64,000 nucleotides of DNA from Flammeovirgaceae bacterium UBA5585 (GCA_002425185.1 DILT01000010.1:496001-560000); one strand, 5' to 3'. Positions 1 to 9,835 are shown, counted from the first letter of the stretch. Numbers and translations: made by a program. Notes: generated by a model from the letters alone, not told the origin.

Positions 1-921
1 CAGGCACAGATAAGCCGGAACAACCGGATGTCGGTGTTTTATCTGATTGCCTTTCCGGCATTGGTGCTGGGCTGTGTTTATGCCTTTTTGTATTTCGTTT
101 CCGGAGATGAATACCGTGGGCCTGATGTGGATCAGGTAAATAGTGCTTTTCTAAGTGTAGCGCCCATTGTTTCCGGTATTGTGCTCGTATGGTTTTTAAT
201 AGCCTTTGCTTTTCACAGCAAGATGATTGACTCGGCCACCGGAGCGCATACGCTGGAGCGCAAAGAAAACATGCGCGTATATAACCTGGTGGAAAACCTT
301 TGCATGACGGAAGGCATGACGATGCCGAAAATTCATATTATTGAAGATCCGGCATTGAATGCTTTCGCCAGCGGATTGTCGGAGAAAAGCTATACCGTTA
401 CGCTCACACGCGGCATCATCGATAAACTCAACGATCAGGAGTTGGAAGGCGTAATCGCTCATGAGTTGATGCACATCCGTAACCGCGATGTGCGGTTATT
501 GGTGATTACGATCATTTTTGTTGGCATTTTTTCATTCGTTGTTCAGATTCTGTTCCGCAACATGTTGTATGGTGGTTCACGCAGCAGTAAAAAGGATAAT
601 AAGGGCGCTATTGTTGCGTTGGTAATAGCGGCCGTAGCTTATTTCCTGGCGTTGCTTTTTCGTTTCGGTCTCTCGCGTAAACGCGAATACATGGCCGATG
701 CCGGTGCCGCAGAAATGACACGTAATCCGCAGGCCCTTGCCTCTGCCTTGCGCAAAGTATCCGGCAACTATGAAGTACAAGCCGTTAAGAACGATGACGT
801 GAAAGAAATGTTTATTCACAACCATCCGGACAAATCATCAGGTTTTATGGGCGGACTGGAAGGATTGTTTGCTACCCATCCGCCTATTGAAAAGCGGATA
901 CAGGTTTTGGAGCAGTTTTGA
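1..921 (+). CDS. M48 family zinc metalloprotease (HtpX-like), 5' end outside window
   Basis: Membrane-bound zinc endopeptidase of the M48/HtpX group, thought to act in quality control of membrane proteins. The frame is open to the first base of the window. The Met at position 28 lies just before the first membrane segment and is preceded in frame by a polar QAQISRNNR stretch, so the true start is probably upstream of the window. Visible are two N-terminal membrane helices (about residues 1-25 and 42-62, counted from position 28), the zinc site HELMH (H145, H149) and a downstream REYMAD segment supplying the glutamate ligand, with further hydrophobic segments between. The C-terminal THPPIEKRI motif is typical of the family. 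It converges on the TSUP gene, whose stop is 6 bp away. Family assignment is secure; the substrate is unknown. Confidence 0.9.
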   Translation, partial: QAQISRNNRMSVFYLIAFPALVLGCVYAFLYFVSGDEYRGPDVDQVNSAFLSVAPIVSGIVLVWFLIAFAFHSKMIDSATGAHTLERKENMRVYNLVENLCMTEGMTMPKIHIIEDPALNAFASGLSEKSYTVTLTRGIIDKLNDQELEGVIAHELMHIRNRDVRLLVITIIFVGIFSFVVQILFRNMLYGGSRSSKKDNKGAIVALVIAAVAYFLALLFRFGLSRKREYMADAGAAEMTRNPQALASALRKVSGNYEVQAVKNDDVKEMFIHNHPDKSSGFMGGLEGLFATHPPIEKRIQVLEQF

Positions 922-927
922 TTTTCA

Positions 928-1671
928 TTACCCGATAATCAAAAACTTTAGCCCGGCAGAAATCAGCACCAAGAAGAGAAAGCTTACGATGTATTGGTTA
1001 TTTAGCTTTTGCGATCCTAAATGTGATCCGGTGTAACCACCGATAATCACCATTGGAATTAAATATACAATTTCAACCGGAAGGTTTTTAAACGCCATGT
1101 AATTGCCGGTGAGCCCAAGAATAGAATTGCAGAGTATAAACAAGGCTGCCACCCCAGAGGCTTTTCGCAGGGTAGTAAAGCCAAGCATAATAATGATGGG
1201 GGAAAGAAAAATTCCACCGCCCACACCCAATAAGCCCGAAGTAAAACCGATTAGCGCTCCAAGCACCAATGCTGCTAACGGATGTATCTCCCTTGTCTTT
1301 TCTGCCGGTTTAATAAATTGACGAAGCAGCAATAAAACACCGGAAGCAATAAGAAAAACGCCTGCCAGTTTTTTAAACCAGTAAGGATCAAGATTCAGAT
1401 ATCCCCCCACAAAAGCCAGGGGTATTGAAGTAATGGAAACCAGTACGAATAATTTTTTATCGAAGTACCCGGCTTTTATAAATTTATAGGAGGCAATGAG
1501 CGAAACAATAATATTGAGGGTAAGGGAGATGGGCTTGATGGATTCTACCGGGTAGGCAAGCAAGGCCATCACCGCCAGGTAGCCCGAGGCGCCTGCATGC
1601 CCTACAGATGAATACAGGAAAGCAATGATTAGAAAGAGAATGCCACTGATGATAATAAGGTTGATGTCCAT
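928..1671 (-). CDS. TSUP family (TauE/SafE) membrane transporter
   Basis: Integral membrane protein of the sulfite exporter TauE/SafE family, 247 residues with about eight hydrophobic segments. The family moves small anions such as sulfite or organosulfonates across the inner membrane. The internal duplication is visible as two glycine-rich loops, one near the N-terminus (SSVGHAGASGYLA) and one near the middle (GFTSGLLGVGGGIFLSP), the hallmark of TSUP proteins. The ATG start follows no overlapping gene, and the protein begins directly with the first membrane helix. No sulfur-metabolism gene is adjacent, so the substrate cannot be inferred. Confidence 0.85.
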   Translation of the reverse strand: MDINLIIISGILFLIIAFLYSSVGHAGASGYLAVMALLAYPVESIKPISLTLNIIVSLIASYKFIKAGYFDKKLFVLVSITSIPLAFVGGYLNLDPYWFKKLAGVFLIASGVLLLLRQFIKPAEKTREIHPLAALVLGALIGFTSGLLGVGGGIFLSPIIIMLGFTTLRKASGVAALFILCNSILGLTGNYMAFKNLPVEIVYLIPMVIIGGYTGSHLGSQKLNNQYIVSFLFLVLISAGLKFLIIG

Positions 1672-1788
1672 GCGGTTGGCAAGTTAAGAACCAAAATTTA
1701 AACTCAGCAAATTGACCAACGATACAACTTTTCAAGATTTCTATACATCCTTTACTTTATATCCTCTTCCTCTATAAACACTTGTTTT

Positions 1789-4242
1789 ATGCTTAAAAAC
1801 TACCTAAAAATTGCTCTTCGCGCCTTATGGCGCAGTAAAGCACATTCAATTATTAATGTAGCAGGCCTTAGCCTGGGTATTGCCTGCTGTATTCTAATTG
1901 TACTTTTTGTAAAAGATGAGTGGACATTCGACAGATTTCATGAAAAAGCAGAACGTATTTACCGTGGGTATGTAAAGGAAAGCTATGGTGAGAATCAGGA
2001 ATTTTTCAATACCGTTACACCCTTTCCGCTCGGTCCTACGCTCAAGGAAAATCTCGCTGAAATAGAGCAACAGGTTCGTATCAATCCTTTCGGTACACAG
2101 GTGAAGGTGGGGGAGAATCAATTTTCAGAGCAGGTTACCATTGTGGGAGAGCATTTCTTTGATGTGTTTGATTTCAGGATTTTGAAAGGCGAGCAATCAA
2201 ATGCACTTGGGGGTGGCAATACTGTAATACTTACGGAACAGATTGCTGAGAAATATTTTGGGAAGGATGATCCGATTAATCAGGTTATAACCATTCAAAT
2301 CAGTGAAAAACCTGAGGAGTTTTTTGTTAAGGCAGTGGTTGAAAACCCACCCATTAACTCCAGCATTCAGTTTAAAATTCTTATTTCTGATCTGAATTAT
2401 GCCAAAATGTTCAGCGAGCAGGTACTCACCTCATCGTGGTTTAATGTAAATCCGGAGACGTATGTGTTGTTAAAGCCCGGGGTTAAGGTCGCTGATGTAG
2501 TGGAAAAATTTCCACCGATTTTCAAAACAGCGCTGGGAGAGGATGCTTTTAAGGAAAGCAACTATACGGTAGGCTTACAACCGATTACGAGCATTCACCT
2601 GGATACGAGTTTCCCCACGGGTATTGCTCCGGTAAGTAATCCGCGCTACGCTTATATTCTAAGTGCAGTAGCCTTGTTAATACTTTTTGTTGCGTGTATC
2701 AATTTTGTTACACTGTCTGTTGGTCGGTCGCTTAAACGCGCAAAGGAAGTAGGCATTCGCAAAGTGGCGGGTGCTCTTCGAAGCCAGCTGGTCGTTCAAT
2801 TTATTAGTGAGGCTGTATTGATTACCGTGGTATCACTTGCATTGGGTTTTGTTTTGGCCTTGGTGAGCCTGCCGGTATTTAATTCACTAGCGGCAAAGGA
2901 GCTTTCGCTTCGTTTTGATCTATTCACATTCTCGGTAGCGATTGTATTGGTAGTAATTATTGGATTGATAGCGGGAAGTTATCCGGCTTTTGTATTATCC
3001 AATTTCCGACCGGTTACGATTTTCAAAGGCAGTGTTCAGGGGATAAGCAGCCGTCAGGGGCTTCGCAAGGCCCTGGTAGGTATTCAACTTGTGCTTACCG
3101 TATTTCTGATTTCGAGCACGCTGATCATGCGCAACCAGCTTAACTATCTTCAGGATAAGAATCTGGGGTTTAATCGTGAACAGCTTGCCGTTATACAACT
3201 CATTGTACCGCGCGAAGGTCGGTTGACGGAGCGCGTTCAGCGTGGGTTCGAAATGGTGCAGCAATTTAAAGGTGAGTTAGCGCGGATTCCAGGTGTGGCC
3301 GGTGTTTGTGGCACTTCGCATGATTTTGCCAATGGTAACTGGACGGGCGTAGGGTATACAGACCTGGATGGCGTGTATCGCAACTTCAATCTGAATACTG
3401 TTGAACCCGAATATTTTAAGGTATTGCAAATGGAGTTTGCCGCTGGTCGGAATTTCGATAACAATTCTCCTTCCGATATACGAAGGGGAGTGATTGTAAA
3501 TGAAGCTTTTGTAAAGGAACTTCAATGGGATGATGCACTCGGTAAAAAAATTCCAGGAAGAAATTTTGGAGAGCATGAAGTGATCGGTGTGGTAAAAGAT
3601 TTTAACTATGCTTCACTGTATACCCGGGTTGAGCCGTTGGTACTGGTTATGGATCCATCCATTATTCTGCAGGGTGTTGAAAATATTTCGATCAGCAATT
3701 CACCTATTCCAAAATTATTAATACGGTTGAAGCCCGGTACTATGGCGCAAACCATTGATCAGGTTAAGGAGGTTTGGAATAAACTTACCGGCAGCCAGGA
3801 ATTCTCTTTTACATTTGTTGATCAGGCAATTGCTGCACAGTATGCCAGTGATCAGAATCTGGGTAAAATTATCCGCATTGCTACAGGGTTGGCTATACTT
3901 ATTGGAAGCCTGGGGTTATACGGACTGGCCTCGTTGGCCATGCAAGGTCGAACGAAGGAAATCGGTATTCGTAAAGTTTTAGGTGCTACGGAGCGCTCGT
4001 TGTTGCTGCTCTTATCAAAAGATTATGTTTTGTTGGTAGTTGTTTCCATGGTTATTTCCATTCCCGTAACCTGGTTAGTGATGCGTGATTGGCTTGCTGG
4101 ATTTGAATACCGTGTTGCCATAGGTGTTGATGTATTTCTCCTTTCCGGATGTATTGCGCTCGGTATTGCCCTTATAACGATTAGTTACCAGGCTTTCCGC
4201 ACGGCCTGGACACAACCTGCTGATACATTGAAATACGAGTAG
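1789..4242 (+). CDS. MacB/FtsX-type ABC transporter permease
   Basis: Permease of 817 residues in the double-module form common in Bacteroidota. Order: N-terminal helix (about 20-40), MacB-like periplasmic domain, FtsX domain with three helices (about 285-410, including the motif RAKEVGIRKVAGA), a helix near 430, a second periplasmic domain, then a second FtsX domain (about 690-810, with GRTKEIGIRKVLGAT). The duplicated EIGIRKV coupling motifs are where an ABC ATPase would dock. No ATPase gene is next to it, so its partner must be encoded elsewhere. Such proteins are usually linked to export or to mechanotransmission across the envelope. The substrate is unknown. Confidence 0.88.
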   Translation: MLKNYLKIALRALWRSKAHSIINVAGLSLGIACCILIVLFVKDEWTFDRFHEKAERIYRGYVKESYGENQEFFNTVTPFPLGPTLKENLAEIEQQVRINPFGTQVKVGENQFSEQVTIVGEHFFDVFDFRILKGEQSNALGGGNTVILTEQIAEKYFGKDDPINQVITIQISEKPEEFFVKAVVENPPINSSIQFKILISDLNYAKMFSEQVLTSSWFNVNPETYVLLKPGVKVADVVEKFPPIFKTALGEDAFKESNYTVGLQPITSIHLDTSFPTGIAPVSNPRYAYILSAVALLILFVACINFVTLSVGRSLKRAKEVGIRKVAGALRSQLVVQFISEAVLITVVSLALGFVLALVSLPVFNSLAAKELSLRFDLFTFSVAIVLVVIIGLIAGSYPAFVLSNFRPVTIFKGSVQGISSRQGLRKALVGIQLVLTVFLISSTLIMRNQLNYLQDKNLGFNREQLAVIQLIVPREGRLTERVQRGFEMVQQFKGELARIPGVAGVCGTSHDFANGNWTGVGYTDLDGVYRNFNLNTVEPEYFKVLQMEFAAGRNFDNNSPSDIRRGVIVNEAFVKELQWDDALGKKIPGRNFGEHEVIGVVKDFNYASLYTRVEPLVLVMDPSIILQGVENISISNSPIPKLLIRLKPGTMAQTIDQVKEVWNKLTGSQEFSFTFVDQAIAAQYASDQNLGKIIRIATGLAILIGSLGLYGLASLAMQGRTKEIGIRKVLGATERSLLLLLSKDYVLLVVVSMVISIPVTWLVMRDWLAGFEYRVAIGVDVFLLSGCIALGIALITISYQAFRTAWTQPADTLKYE

Positions 4243-4277
4243 TTTGCCTGAAATACTTTGCTATGTAAATTTAATGC

Positions 4278-4667
4278 GTGAAAGCGTTTGAACAAACCAT
4301 TACTGTTCAGCAACATGATATTGATCGACTTAATCATGTAAACAATGTGGTGTACCTGCAGTGGGTACAAGATGTTGCCACAGCTCATTGGCAAAGTTTA
4401 GCTTCAATGGAAATTCAGAAAAAGTATTCCTGGGTGGTTTTGAAACATGAGATAGAATACTTTTCTCCTGCTTTATTAAATGATTTTTTAACAGTAAAAA
4501 CATGGGTTGAAAAATCGGAAGGTGTCCGCTCCGAACGGCATGTTGAGTTTTACAATCATAAAACCAATAAGCTACTCGTTCGGGCGAAAACCAACTGGTG
4601 CCTGCTTGAGGCCATGACTATGCGACCTCGAAGAATTGAAGAGGATATTCTTCAGTTATTTCATTAA
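4278..4667 (+). CDS. Hot-dog fold acyl-CoA thioesterase (YbgC/4HBT-like)
   Basis: A 129-residue single-domain hot-dog thioesterase predicted to hydrolyse acyl-CoA thioesters in the cytoplasm. The signature HDIDRLNHVNNVVYLQW near residues 13-30 carries the candidate catalytic Asp15 and the conserved HVNNVVY helix start of the 4-hydroxybenzoyl-CoA thioesterase/YbgC group. The start is GTG at 4278. An ATG four bases upstream is in another frame, and the protein beginning MKAFEQ matches the family's usual length. It lies 35 bp after the permease and may be co-transcribed with it. The chain length preferred is not readable. Confidence 0.85.
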   Translation: MKAFEQTITVQQHDIDRLNHVNNVVYLQWVQDVATAHWQSLASMEIQKKYSWVVLKHEIEYFSPALLNDFLTVKTWVEKSEGVRSERHVEFYNHKTNKLLVRAKTNWCLLEAMTMRPRRIEEDILQLFH

Positions 4668-4670
4668 GAA

Positions 4671-5195
4671 TTATTTTTTGGAAGGTGGAAAATCCTTGAG
4701 CACGCGGGCAATGCCGCGCTGAATATTTTTATCCGATAGGTCAGGCGGATCTTGTAAATATCCTGCAGCATAACTTTGCCAGATTACTTCGCTGCGCTGG
4801 CGGTCGACAATATGAATGAGAAGCGTGCCTTTGGTAAGGTTCACTTCTTCAGGCTGCAGGAAAGTTGTCCGGTAGTAATACGGATCATCCTGCACACCAT
4901 GGTAGTAGATTGCCTTTTCGTTTTCAATGGTAATATGAAAATCCACCAACAAATCCGGATTAGTATCATTATACCGTATTCCTTTCTTTTGTAACGTTGA
5001 GATGATAGACTCCTTTACCAGACTTTGTACAACACTATCGTCCAGGTAGGCGGGGCCGGTAAACGTAAACGCACAACCTTCCAGCCAGCAAAAGGTTTTG
5101 TACTGACTAAAGTCGATGCTGGTATCGTATTCCGTAAGAACAGGATCGCAGCTAATCATTCCGCCTATTAGAAGTAAAAGGAGTAACTTTTTCAT
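4671..5195 (-). CDS. DUF4136 lipoprotein
   Basis: Lipoprotein of 174 residues. The N-terminus is a short signal ending in a lipobox (LIGGMISC, Cys16), so the mature protein should be anchored to a membrane facing the periplasm or surface. The DUF4136 fold is recognisable from the opening DFSQYKTFCW, the middle NPDLLVDFHI segment and a late VIWQSYAAGYL segment. The family has no established function. It converges on the thioesterase gene with 3 bp between stops and seems monocistronic. Confidence 0.85.
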   Translation of the reverse strand: MKKLLLLLLIGGMISCDPVLTEYDTSIDFSQYKTFCWLEGCAFTFTGPAYLDDSVVQSLVKESIISTLQKKGIRYNDTNPDLLVDFHITIENEKAIYYHGVQDDPYYYRTTFLQPEEVNLTKGTLLIHIVDRQRSEVIWQSYAAGYLQDPPDLSDKNIQRGIARVLKDFPPSKK

Positions 5196-5223
5196 TTTAT
5201 TATCTGCTATTCATTTTCAACTC

Positions 5224-5306
5224 TTAGTGTTTTGTGCCTGCGTGACGGTAGGCAGGTTTTGGTGGCGAAAGAAAAATTCCAGCCACAAAGGCACTAAAAC
5301 ACTAAA
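5224..5306. repeat. Imperfect inverted repeat, REP/MITE-like
   Basis: Between DUF4136 and smc the arms TTAGTGTTTT-GTGCCT (from 5224) and, in reverse complement, AGGCACTAAAACACTAA (ending about 5305) face each other across roughly 50 bases. The right arm is extended by CCACAA. The left half contains a nested CCTGC...GCAGG hairpin (about 5237-5256). It has no coding potential. The shape is that of small dispersed palindromic repeats; that it is multicopy is inference. Confidence 0.55.
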
Positions 5307-5331
5307 TACTGACTAAAGCTAACTCGCTAAA

Positions 5332-5365
5332 TAAAAAATGGCTACGCTTTTTATCACATAGCCAT
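5332..5365 (-). terminator. Rho-independent terminator of smc
   Basis: Read on the minus strand, a 7-bp stem (ATGGCTA/TAGCCAT; arms 5338-5344 and 5359-5365) with a 14-base loop is followed directly by a run of T. It begins 21 bases after the smc stop codon. Confidence 0.7.
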
Positions 5366-5386
5366 CTGATTTATGTCAGGAGGTAC

Positions 5387-8300
5387 TTAGGCCAGTTCGC
5401 GTAAGTCTACTGGTACTACTTTTGAAACACCCTTCTCTACCATGGTAATTCCGTAAATCACATCCGTAGAGGTCATGGTGCGCTTGTTGTGGGTAACAAT
5501 CACAAACTGCGAATCCTTGCTGAAGCTGCGGATGATGTTGTTGAACTTATCAATGTTGGCATCATCCAATGGGGCATCCACTTCATCGAAAATACAAAAG
5601 GGTGCGGGCTTTAACAGATACATAGAGAATAGCAGGGCGGTTGCCGTAAGGGTTTTTTCTCCACCTGAAAGCTGGTTGATAGTTAACGGACGCTTGCCTT
5701 TCGGCTTTGCAATAATGTCAATTTCCGATTCCAACGGACTATTCGGATCAGCTAGTTTCAAATCGCAATCGTCTTCTTCATTAAACAGTGAACGGAATAC
5801 CCGCTTGAAGTGATCGCGAATCTGATTGAAAGCCTCCATAAAGGTAATGCTGGCGGCACCTTCAATTTCCTGAATGGTATTCAACAACGATTCTTTGGCT
5901 TTTGCCAGATCTTCTTTTTGAGCAATGATAAAGTCGTTGCGTTCTTTAATTTCTGTATACGCTTCCATGGCCATGGGGTTGATCGGTCCCATATTATCCA
6001 GGCGTTCGCGAATGCGTGAAACATCGTTGCGCAGTTTCTCCTCGCTCAACGTTGCCAGTGCCTCGTTTTCTTCCGGTGTTGTTTGTTGGGTTACGGAATC
6101 CAAATCGATGTTAAACTCAACCGAAAGACGTTCTTTAACTGAGTTAAGGTGCAGCTTGCTTTCGTTGAGTTGGTTTTGCAACTCCATTAACAGGTTATCA
6201 ATCGTATTGCGGGTATGTTGTACTTCGCGCAAATCTTTTTCAACCTGATCGATGTTGCCGCGGGCCTCGTAATATTCTTTTTCGGCCTCGCTTAGCCCTT
6301 TCTCCATCTCGTCCTTTTCGGCATACATGCCAATCAGTTCGGTGTCGTTGGTTTGGGTGGTTTCAATGATGTGCTTAACCTCGTCTTCGTTTTTCCTCAG
6401 TTCTTCAACGTTGAGTTCAATGCGCACACTGCTCTGCTCCATCGACTCTTTCTTAAAGCCGATTTCCTGATCAATGCTCTTGACACGGTTTTCCTGCTGA
6501 TGGAAGAAAATATTCTGTTCATTAAACGCTGCTGATTTCTGACTAAGCAACTCATTCTGACCAGCAAGTCTTCCGGTGATCTCGGCAAAGCGTTCCTCCT
6601 GTGTTAATACAGCATGGTTAAGCTCAGCAGCTTTTGGCTTGAGTTCATCCAGCTCTTTTAACAGTGAATCAATTTTTTCAAGGATATCTTCCCTGCGCAA
6701 ATCCGAATTGCTGAGCATTTGCGAGAACTGTTCACGCTTGGTGCGGAAGGAAACGTACTCCTCGTTAACCTGACGAATACCATTTTGCAGTTCTTCAATC
6801 TCCTGGCGGATTTTGGTATTCCTTAATTTCTCCAGGTCGCTTTGACGTTGAACCAGGCTTTCGCGCGTTTCATTCAGCTTACCGGTAAGCTCCTTTATTT
6901 CCTTCTCCAGTTTCTCGAGGTTCTTCGCCCTTCCGATTTTCTTTCCTTCAAACAATCCAACCGAACCACCGGAAAGACTGAACCTGCGCTTGGTAAGTTT
7001 GCCGCTTTTGGTGATGAAGGTGTTGTCATCATCGGCCGGTATTCCTTTTATATCGCCTTCATATACGTAAACCCGGTCGAGAATATACGACATGAGTTTA
7101 CGGTACTTGGGATCGAACTCAATGATTTGTGTTGCCGGGAAAGCATTGTCGTAAATGCGGGTAGGGGTGGGGTCAAACTTTTCAAACGAATCAAGAATGA
7201 AAAAGTTCGCCTTGCCTTTTGAGGCATCACTTAAAATATTGATGGCTTCATACGCCTCTGCTTCGTGCTCAACAATGTAGTAGTTGAGGTAATTCTCCAA
7301 ATAGTTTTCGATCGGCACACGGTACTCTTCCGGACAGGTTAAAATGTCGGAAAGGAGCGGGGCGTTCTTCGCAATTTTCTTTTTTAAAAATTTGATGGCT
7401 TCCGGAAAACCTTCCAGATTTTCAACTAATGATTTTGTCAGGTTGTATTCATTCTGGCGCGCATCCAGTTTACGGCCAATAGAAGTCATCTCCTCGCGAA
7501 TCATTTCGATGGTCTTTTCCATGGAATGAATCCGGCTCAGGTTGTCTTCTTCTTCTTTTCGCAAATTTTCGAGAGCCGTATTTCTGATATTGATCTCGTG
7601 CTGAAGTTCAACCAGTTTGTTTTCAAACTCAACAAGGCTTGCACTTTGCTTGTTGGTATCGGTGGCGGTACGATCAAGTTCCTGTTTGAAGGAGCTTACT
7701 TGTATTTCGCGGATCTCAACAGCTTTATTGGTTTGGAAACTCTCCTCCTGTTTCTCGCGCTGTACCTGACGAAGTGCATCTACTTCAGACTGCAGGGTAG
7801 CTGTAGCGTCTTTCTGCTCTTCGTATTCCGATTTAAGAAGGTCAAGTTTCTGCGTTATCTCGGCAAGAATCTGACCGGCTGCTTCTTTTTCATTTTCCAG
7901 ACTTTGAATGCTGAAACGTGCACGCTCGTTGCTCTTCTTATCCTGCTCAATTTGTTCACGCAGGTTAGAGGCACGGTCGTTGAGGTATTTTAGCCGTTCA
8001 TTCTTGATTTGCTTCTCACTTTCATAGTGCCTGATTTTGGCCACGAATTCATTAATAGATTTCTGGCGGGCAGAAAGTGTTTTTTCTTTAAGGATTAATT
8101 CGGCTTTGGCCTGTTCAATTTGCGCTTCTTTCTCAGCGGTATCTGAGGTAAGTGCAAGTTTACGATCGTTCTCTTCCTGAATTTGATGTTGGAGGGTATC
8201 GAACTTTTGCTTTTGCTGGCTTACCACAACTTTGGCCAGCGTAATACTCTTTTCTTTATACTCCTCCTTAATCTTGTAATAATTCTCCGTCTGTTTGGCC

Positions 8301-8923
8301 TGCTTCTCCAGGCTTTTCATATTTTTCTCAATCTCGAACAGTAAATCCTCTACACGTTCAAGATCAGCATCGGTATCTTCAAGTTTCTTCAGCGTTTCCT
8401 TTTTACGCTTTTTAAATTTTGAAATGCCAGCCGCTTCTTCAAAGAGCATTCTGCGTGAATGATCCTTATCGTTCAGCAGATCATCCACCATACCCAACTC
8501 GATAATGGCGTAGCTGTTGGATGCAATACCGGTATCCATGAACAGGTTGGTGATATCTTTTAACCGGCAGGTTACTCCGTTTAATAAATATTCACTTTCG
8601 CCTGAGCGGTACAGCCTGCGGGTTATGGTTACCTGCGAATATTCAGTAGGTAGTATATTCTTGGTATTGTTGATGGTCAGTGAAACCTCTGCCATTTGCA
8701 GGGGAGAGCGGCCGCTTGTGCCGTTGAAGATTACATTCTCCATTTTCTCGGAGCGTAAGGCACTGGTTTTCTGTTCACCCAGTACCCAGCGAATGGAATC
8801 CACCACGTTGGATTTTCCGCATCCGTTAGGCCCCACAATTCCGGTAATCCCCTCGTCAAAATTGATGACTATTTTATCGGCAAAACTCTTAAAACCTTTG
8901 ATCTCCAGTTTGGCTAATTGCAT
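5387..8923 (-). CDS. smc: Chromosome segregation ATPase SMC
   Basis: Full-length bacterial SMC, 1178 residues. It forms a homodimer that, with ScpA/ScpB, loops and organises the chromosome. Order: N-terminal head with Walker A GPNGCGKSN (about residues 32-40), long coiled coil (about 170-500), hinge (about 505-660, including the glycine-rich GGSVGLFEG at its end), returning coil (about 670-1010), and C-terminal head with signature LSGGEKT and Walker B FCIFDEVDAPLDDAN. Every ATPase motif is intact. scpA and scpB are not in the window. A TATCTTTG promoter element lies about 45 bp upstream and a terminator follows, so it is probably transcribed alone. Confidence 0.97.
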   Translation of the reverse strand: MQLAKLEIKGFKSFADKIVINFDEGITGIVGPNGCGKSNVVDSIRWVLGEQKTSALRSEKMENVIFNGTSGRSPLQMAEVSLTINNTKNILPTEYSQVTITRRLYRSGESEYLLNGVTCRLKDITNLFMDTGIASNSYAIIELGMVDDLLNDKDHSRRMLFEEAAGISKFKKRKKETLKKLEDTDADLERVEDLLFEIEKNMKSLEKQAKQTENYYKIKEEYKEKSITLAKVVVSQQKQKFDTLQHQIQEENDRKLALTSDTAEKEAQIEQAKAELILKEKTLSARQKSINEFVAKIRHYESEKQIKNERLKYLNDRASNLREQIEQDKKSNERARFSIQSLENEKEAAGQILAEITQKLDLLKSEYEEQKDATATLQSEVDALRQVQREKQEESFQTNKAVEIREIQVSSFKQELDRTATDTNKQSASLVEFENKLVELQHEINIRNTALENLRKEEEDNLSRIHSMEKTIEMIREEMTSIGRKLDARQNEYNLTKSLVENLEGFPEAIKFLKKKIAKNAPLLSDILTCPEEYRVPIENYLENYLNYYIVEHEAEAYEAINILSDASKGKANFFILDSFEKFDPTPTRIYDNAFPATQIIEFDPKYRKLMSYILDRVYVYEGDIKGIPADDDNTFITKSGKLTKRRFSLSGGSVGLFEGKKIGRAKNLEKLEKEIKELTGKLNETRESLVQRQSDLEKLRNTKIRQEIEELQNGIRQVNEEYVSFRTKREQFSQMLSNSDLRREDILEKIDSLLKELDELKPKAAELNHAVLTQEERFAEITGRLAGQNELLSQKSAAFNEQNIFFHQQENRVKSIDQEIGFKKESMEQSSVRIELNVEELRKNEDEVKHIIETTQTNDTELIGMYAEKDEMEKGLSEAEKEYYEARGNIDQVEKDLREVQHTRNTIDNLLMELQNQLNESKLHLNSVKERLSVEFNIDLDSVTQQTTPEENEALATLSEEKLRNDVSRIRERLDNMGPINPMAMEAYTEIKERNDFIIAQKEDLAKAKESLLNTIQEIEGAASITFMEAFNQIRDHFKRVFRSLFNEEDDCDLKLADPNSPLESEIDIIAKPKGKRPLTINQLSGGEKTLTATALLFSMYLLKPAPFCIFDEVDAPLDDANIDKFNNIIRSFSKDSQFVIVTHNKRTMTSTDVIYGITMVEKGVSKVVPVDLRELA

Positions 8924-8966
8924 GAATAAATATCGCTAAATGTGGTTGTTCAAAAAATGAAGGCAG

Positions 8967-8974
8967 CAAAGATA
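8967..8974 (-). promoter_or_regulatory. Candidate -7 promoter element of smc
   Basis: On the minus strand TATCTTTG matches the Bacteroidota -7 consensus TAnnTTTG. A TTG about 17 bases further upstream may be the -33 element. The predicted 5' leader is about 35-40 bases. Confidence 0.45.
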
Positions 8975-9081
8975 AAATGAAATGTACACAAGCCAAGCGT
9001 GAGGCGTACAATGTCCCAAATGCCCCCGGAATGATATATTTTCCATGATATTTCCAATATATTTAAATACATTTGCTCAGT

Positions 9082-9648
9082 ATGGATAATCTACAGTTTT
9101 GGCTTTATGTGATCATTGGTGTCATCTACCTGATTACCCAAGTTAGGAAGAAGGCAAAAGAGCAGGCACCACCGCAGCGGCCTGTAAAAAGACAGGAAGC
9201 AACTACACCCCAGTTCCGTCCAGAACCACAATCACAAACTACAACCCCAAAGCCAATTTCGTTTGAGGATTTACTACGGGAAATTACAGAAGCCAAAGCC
9301 CCAAAAACAGAAGTGCCCTACGAGCCTTATAAACAGCCCGAATATGTTGATTATGACGATGATGTGGCTGATGAGGAAGAAACTTATGAGCCAGTAGTAA
9401 CGGATTACCGCAAAACAGACCCGATCTATAAAAAGTACGAGGATGCAAAGGCATATGATTATGCCGGCAGTAGCCTTGAACAGACATTGAAACTGGAGAA
9501 TGTTGATATGAGATTTGGCCGGTTCAATGAATTTGAATCGGAGAAAAGCAGGAATCTATTGGAGGAGTACACGCAGGATTTACGCGACCCGGATGGCTTT
9601 AAAAAGGCCGTAATCCTTTCTGAAATACTGACAACGAAGCATTTTTGA
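9082..9648 (+). CDS. Small membrane-anchored hypothetical protein
   Basis: Protein of 188 residues starting at the ATG at 9082; a TTG three codons earlier is less likely. A single membrane helix (about residues 5-20) is followed by a basic, proline- and glutamine-rich linker (20-60), an acidic Asp/Glu/Tyr-rich stretch (about 85-130) and a short C-terminal helix region ending KKAVILSEILTTKHF. That ending resembles a conserved tail I associate with small Bacteroidota proteins of unknown function. The topology implies a short N-terminus, one membrane pass and a cytoplasmic disordered tail. I do not recognise a function. It is divergent from smc. Confidence 0.6.
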   Translation: MDNLQFWLYVIIGVIYLITQVRKKAKEQAPPQRPVKRQEATTPQFRPEPQSQTTTPKPISFEDLLREITEAKAPKTEVPYEPYKQPEYVDYDDDVADEEETYEPVVTDYRKTDPIYKKYEDAKAYDYAGSSLEQTLKLENVDMRFGRFNEFESEKSRNLLEEYTQDLRDPDGFKKAVILSEILTTKHF

Positions 9649-9755
9649 GTCTGAAAAACTTATTTTTTGAACTAAATATTACACGAATTGGGGATGAGTT
9701 TCTTTAGTGATGCTACTTTTTTGCAGTAAGGTCAATTAATCTGATCTTTACGCTA

Positions 9756-9773
9756 GCCCTCAGGGCATTTTTT
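9756..9773 (+). terminator. Possible short terminator
   Basis: GCCC-TCA-GGGC followed by ATTTTTT. The stem is only four base pairs, so this is weak. It lies in the 187-bp gap between the membrane protein and the SprB-type genes, where I see nothing else clear. Confidence 0.3.
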
Positions 9774-9835
9774 GGGTTACATTAATTTTTTGGGAGTGAT
9801 ATATACTATCTTGATTTTTCTTATTTTCACTTTAG

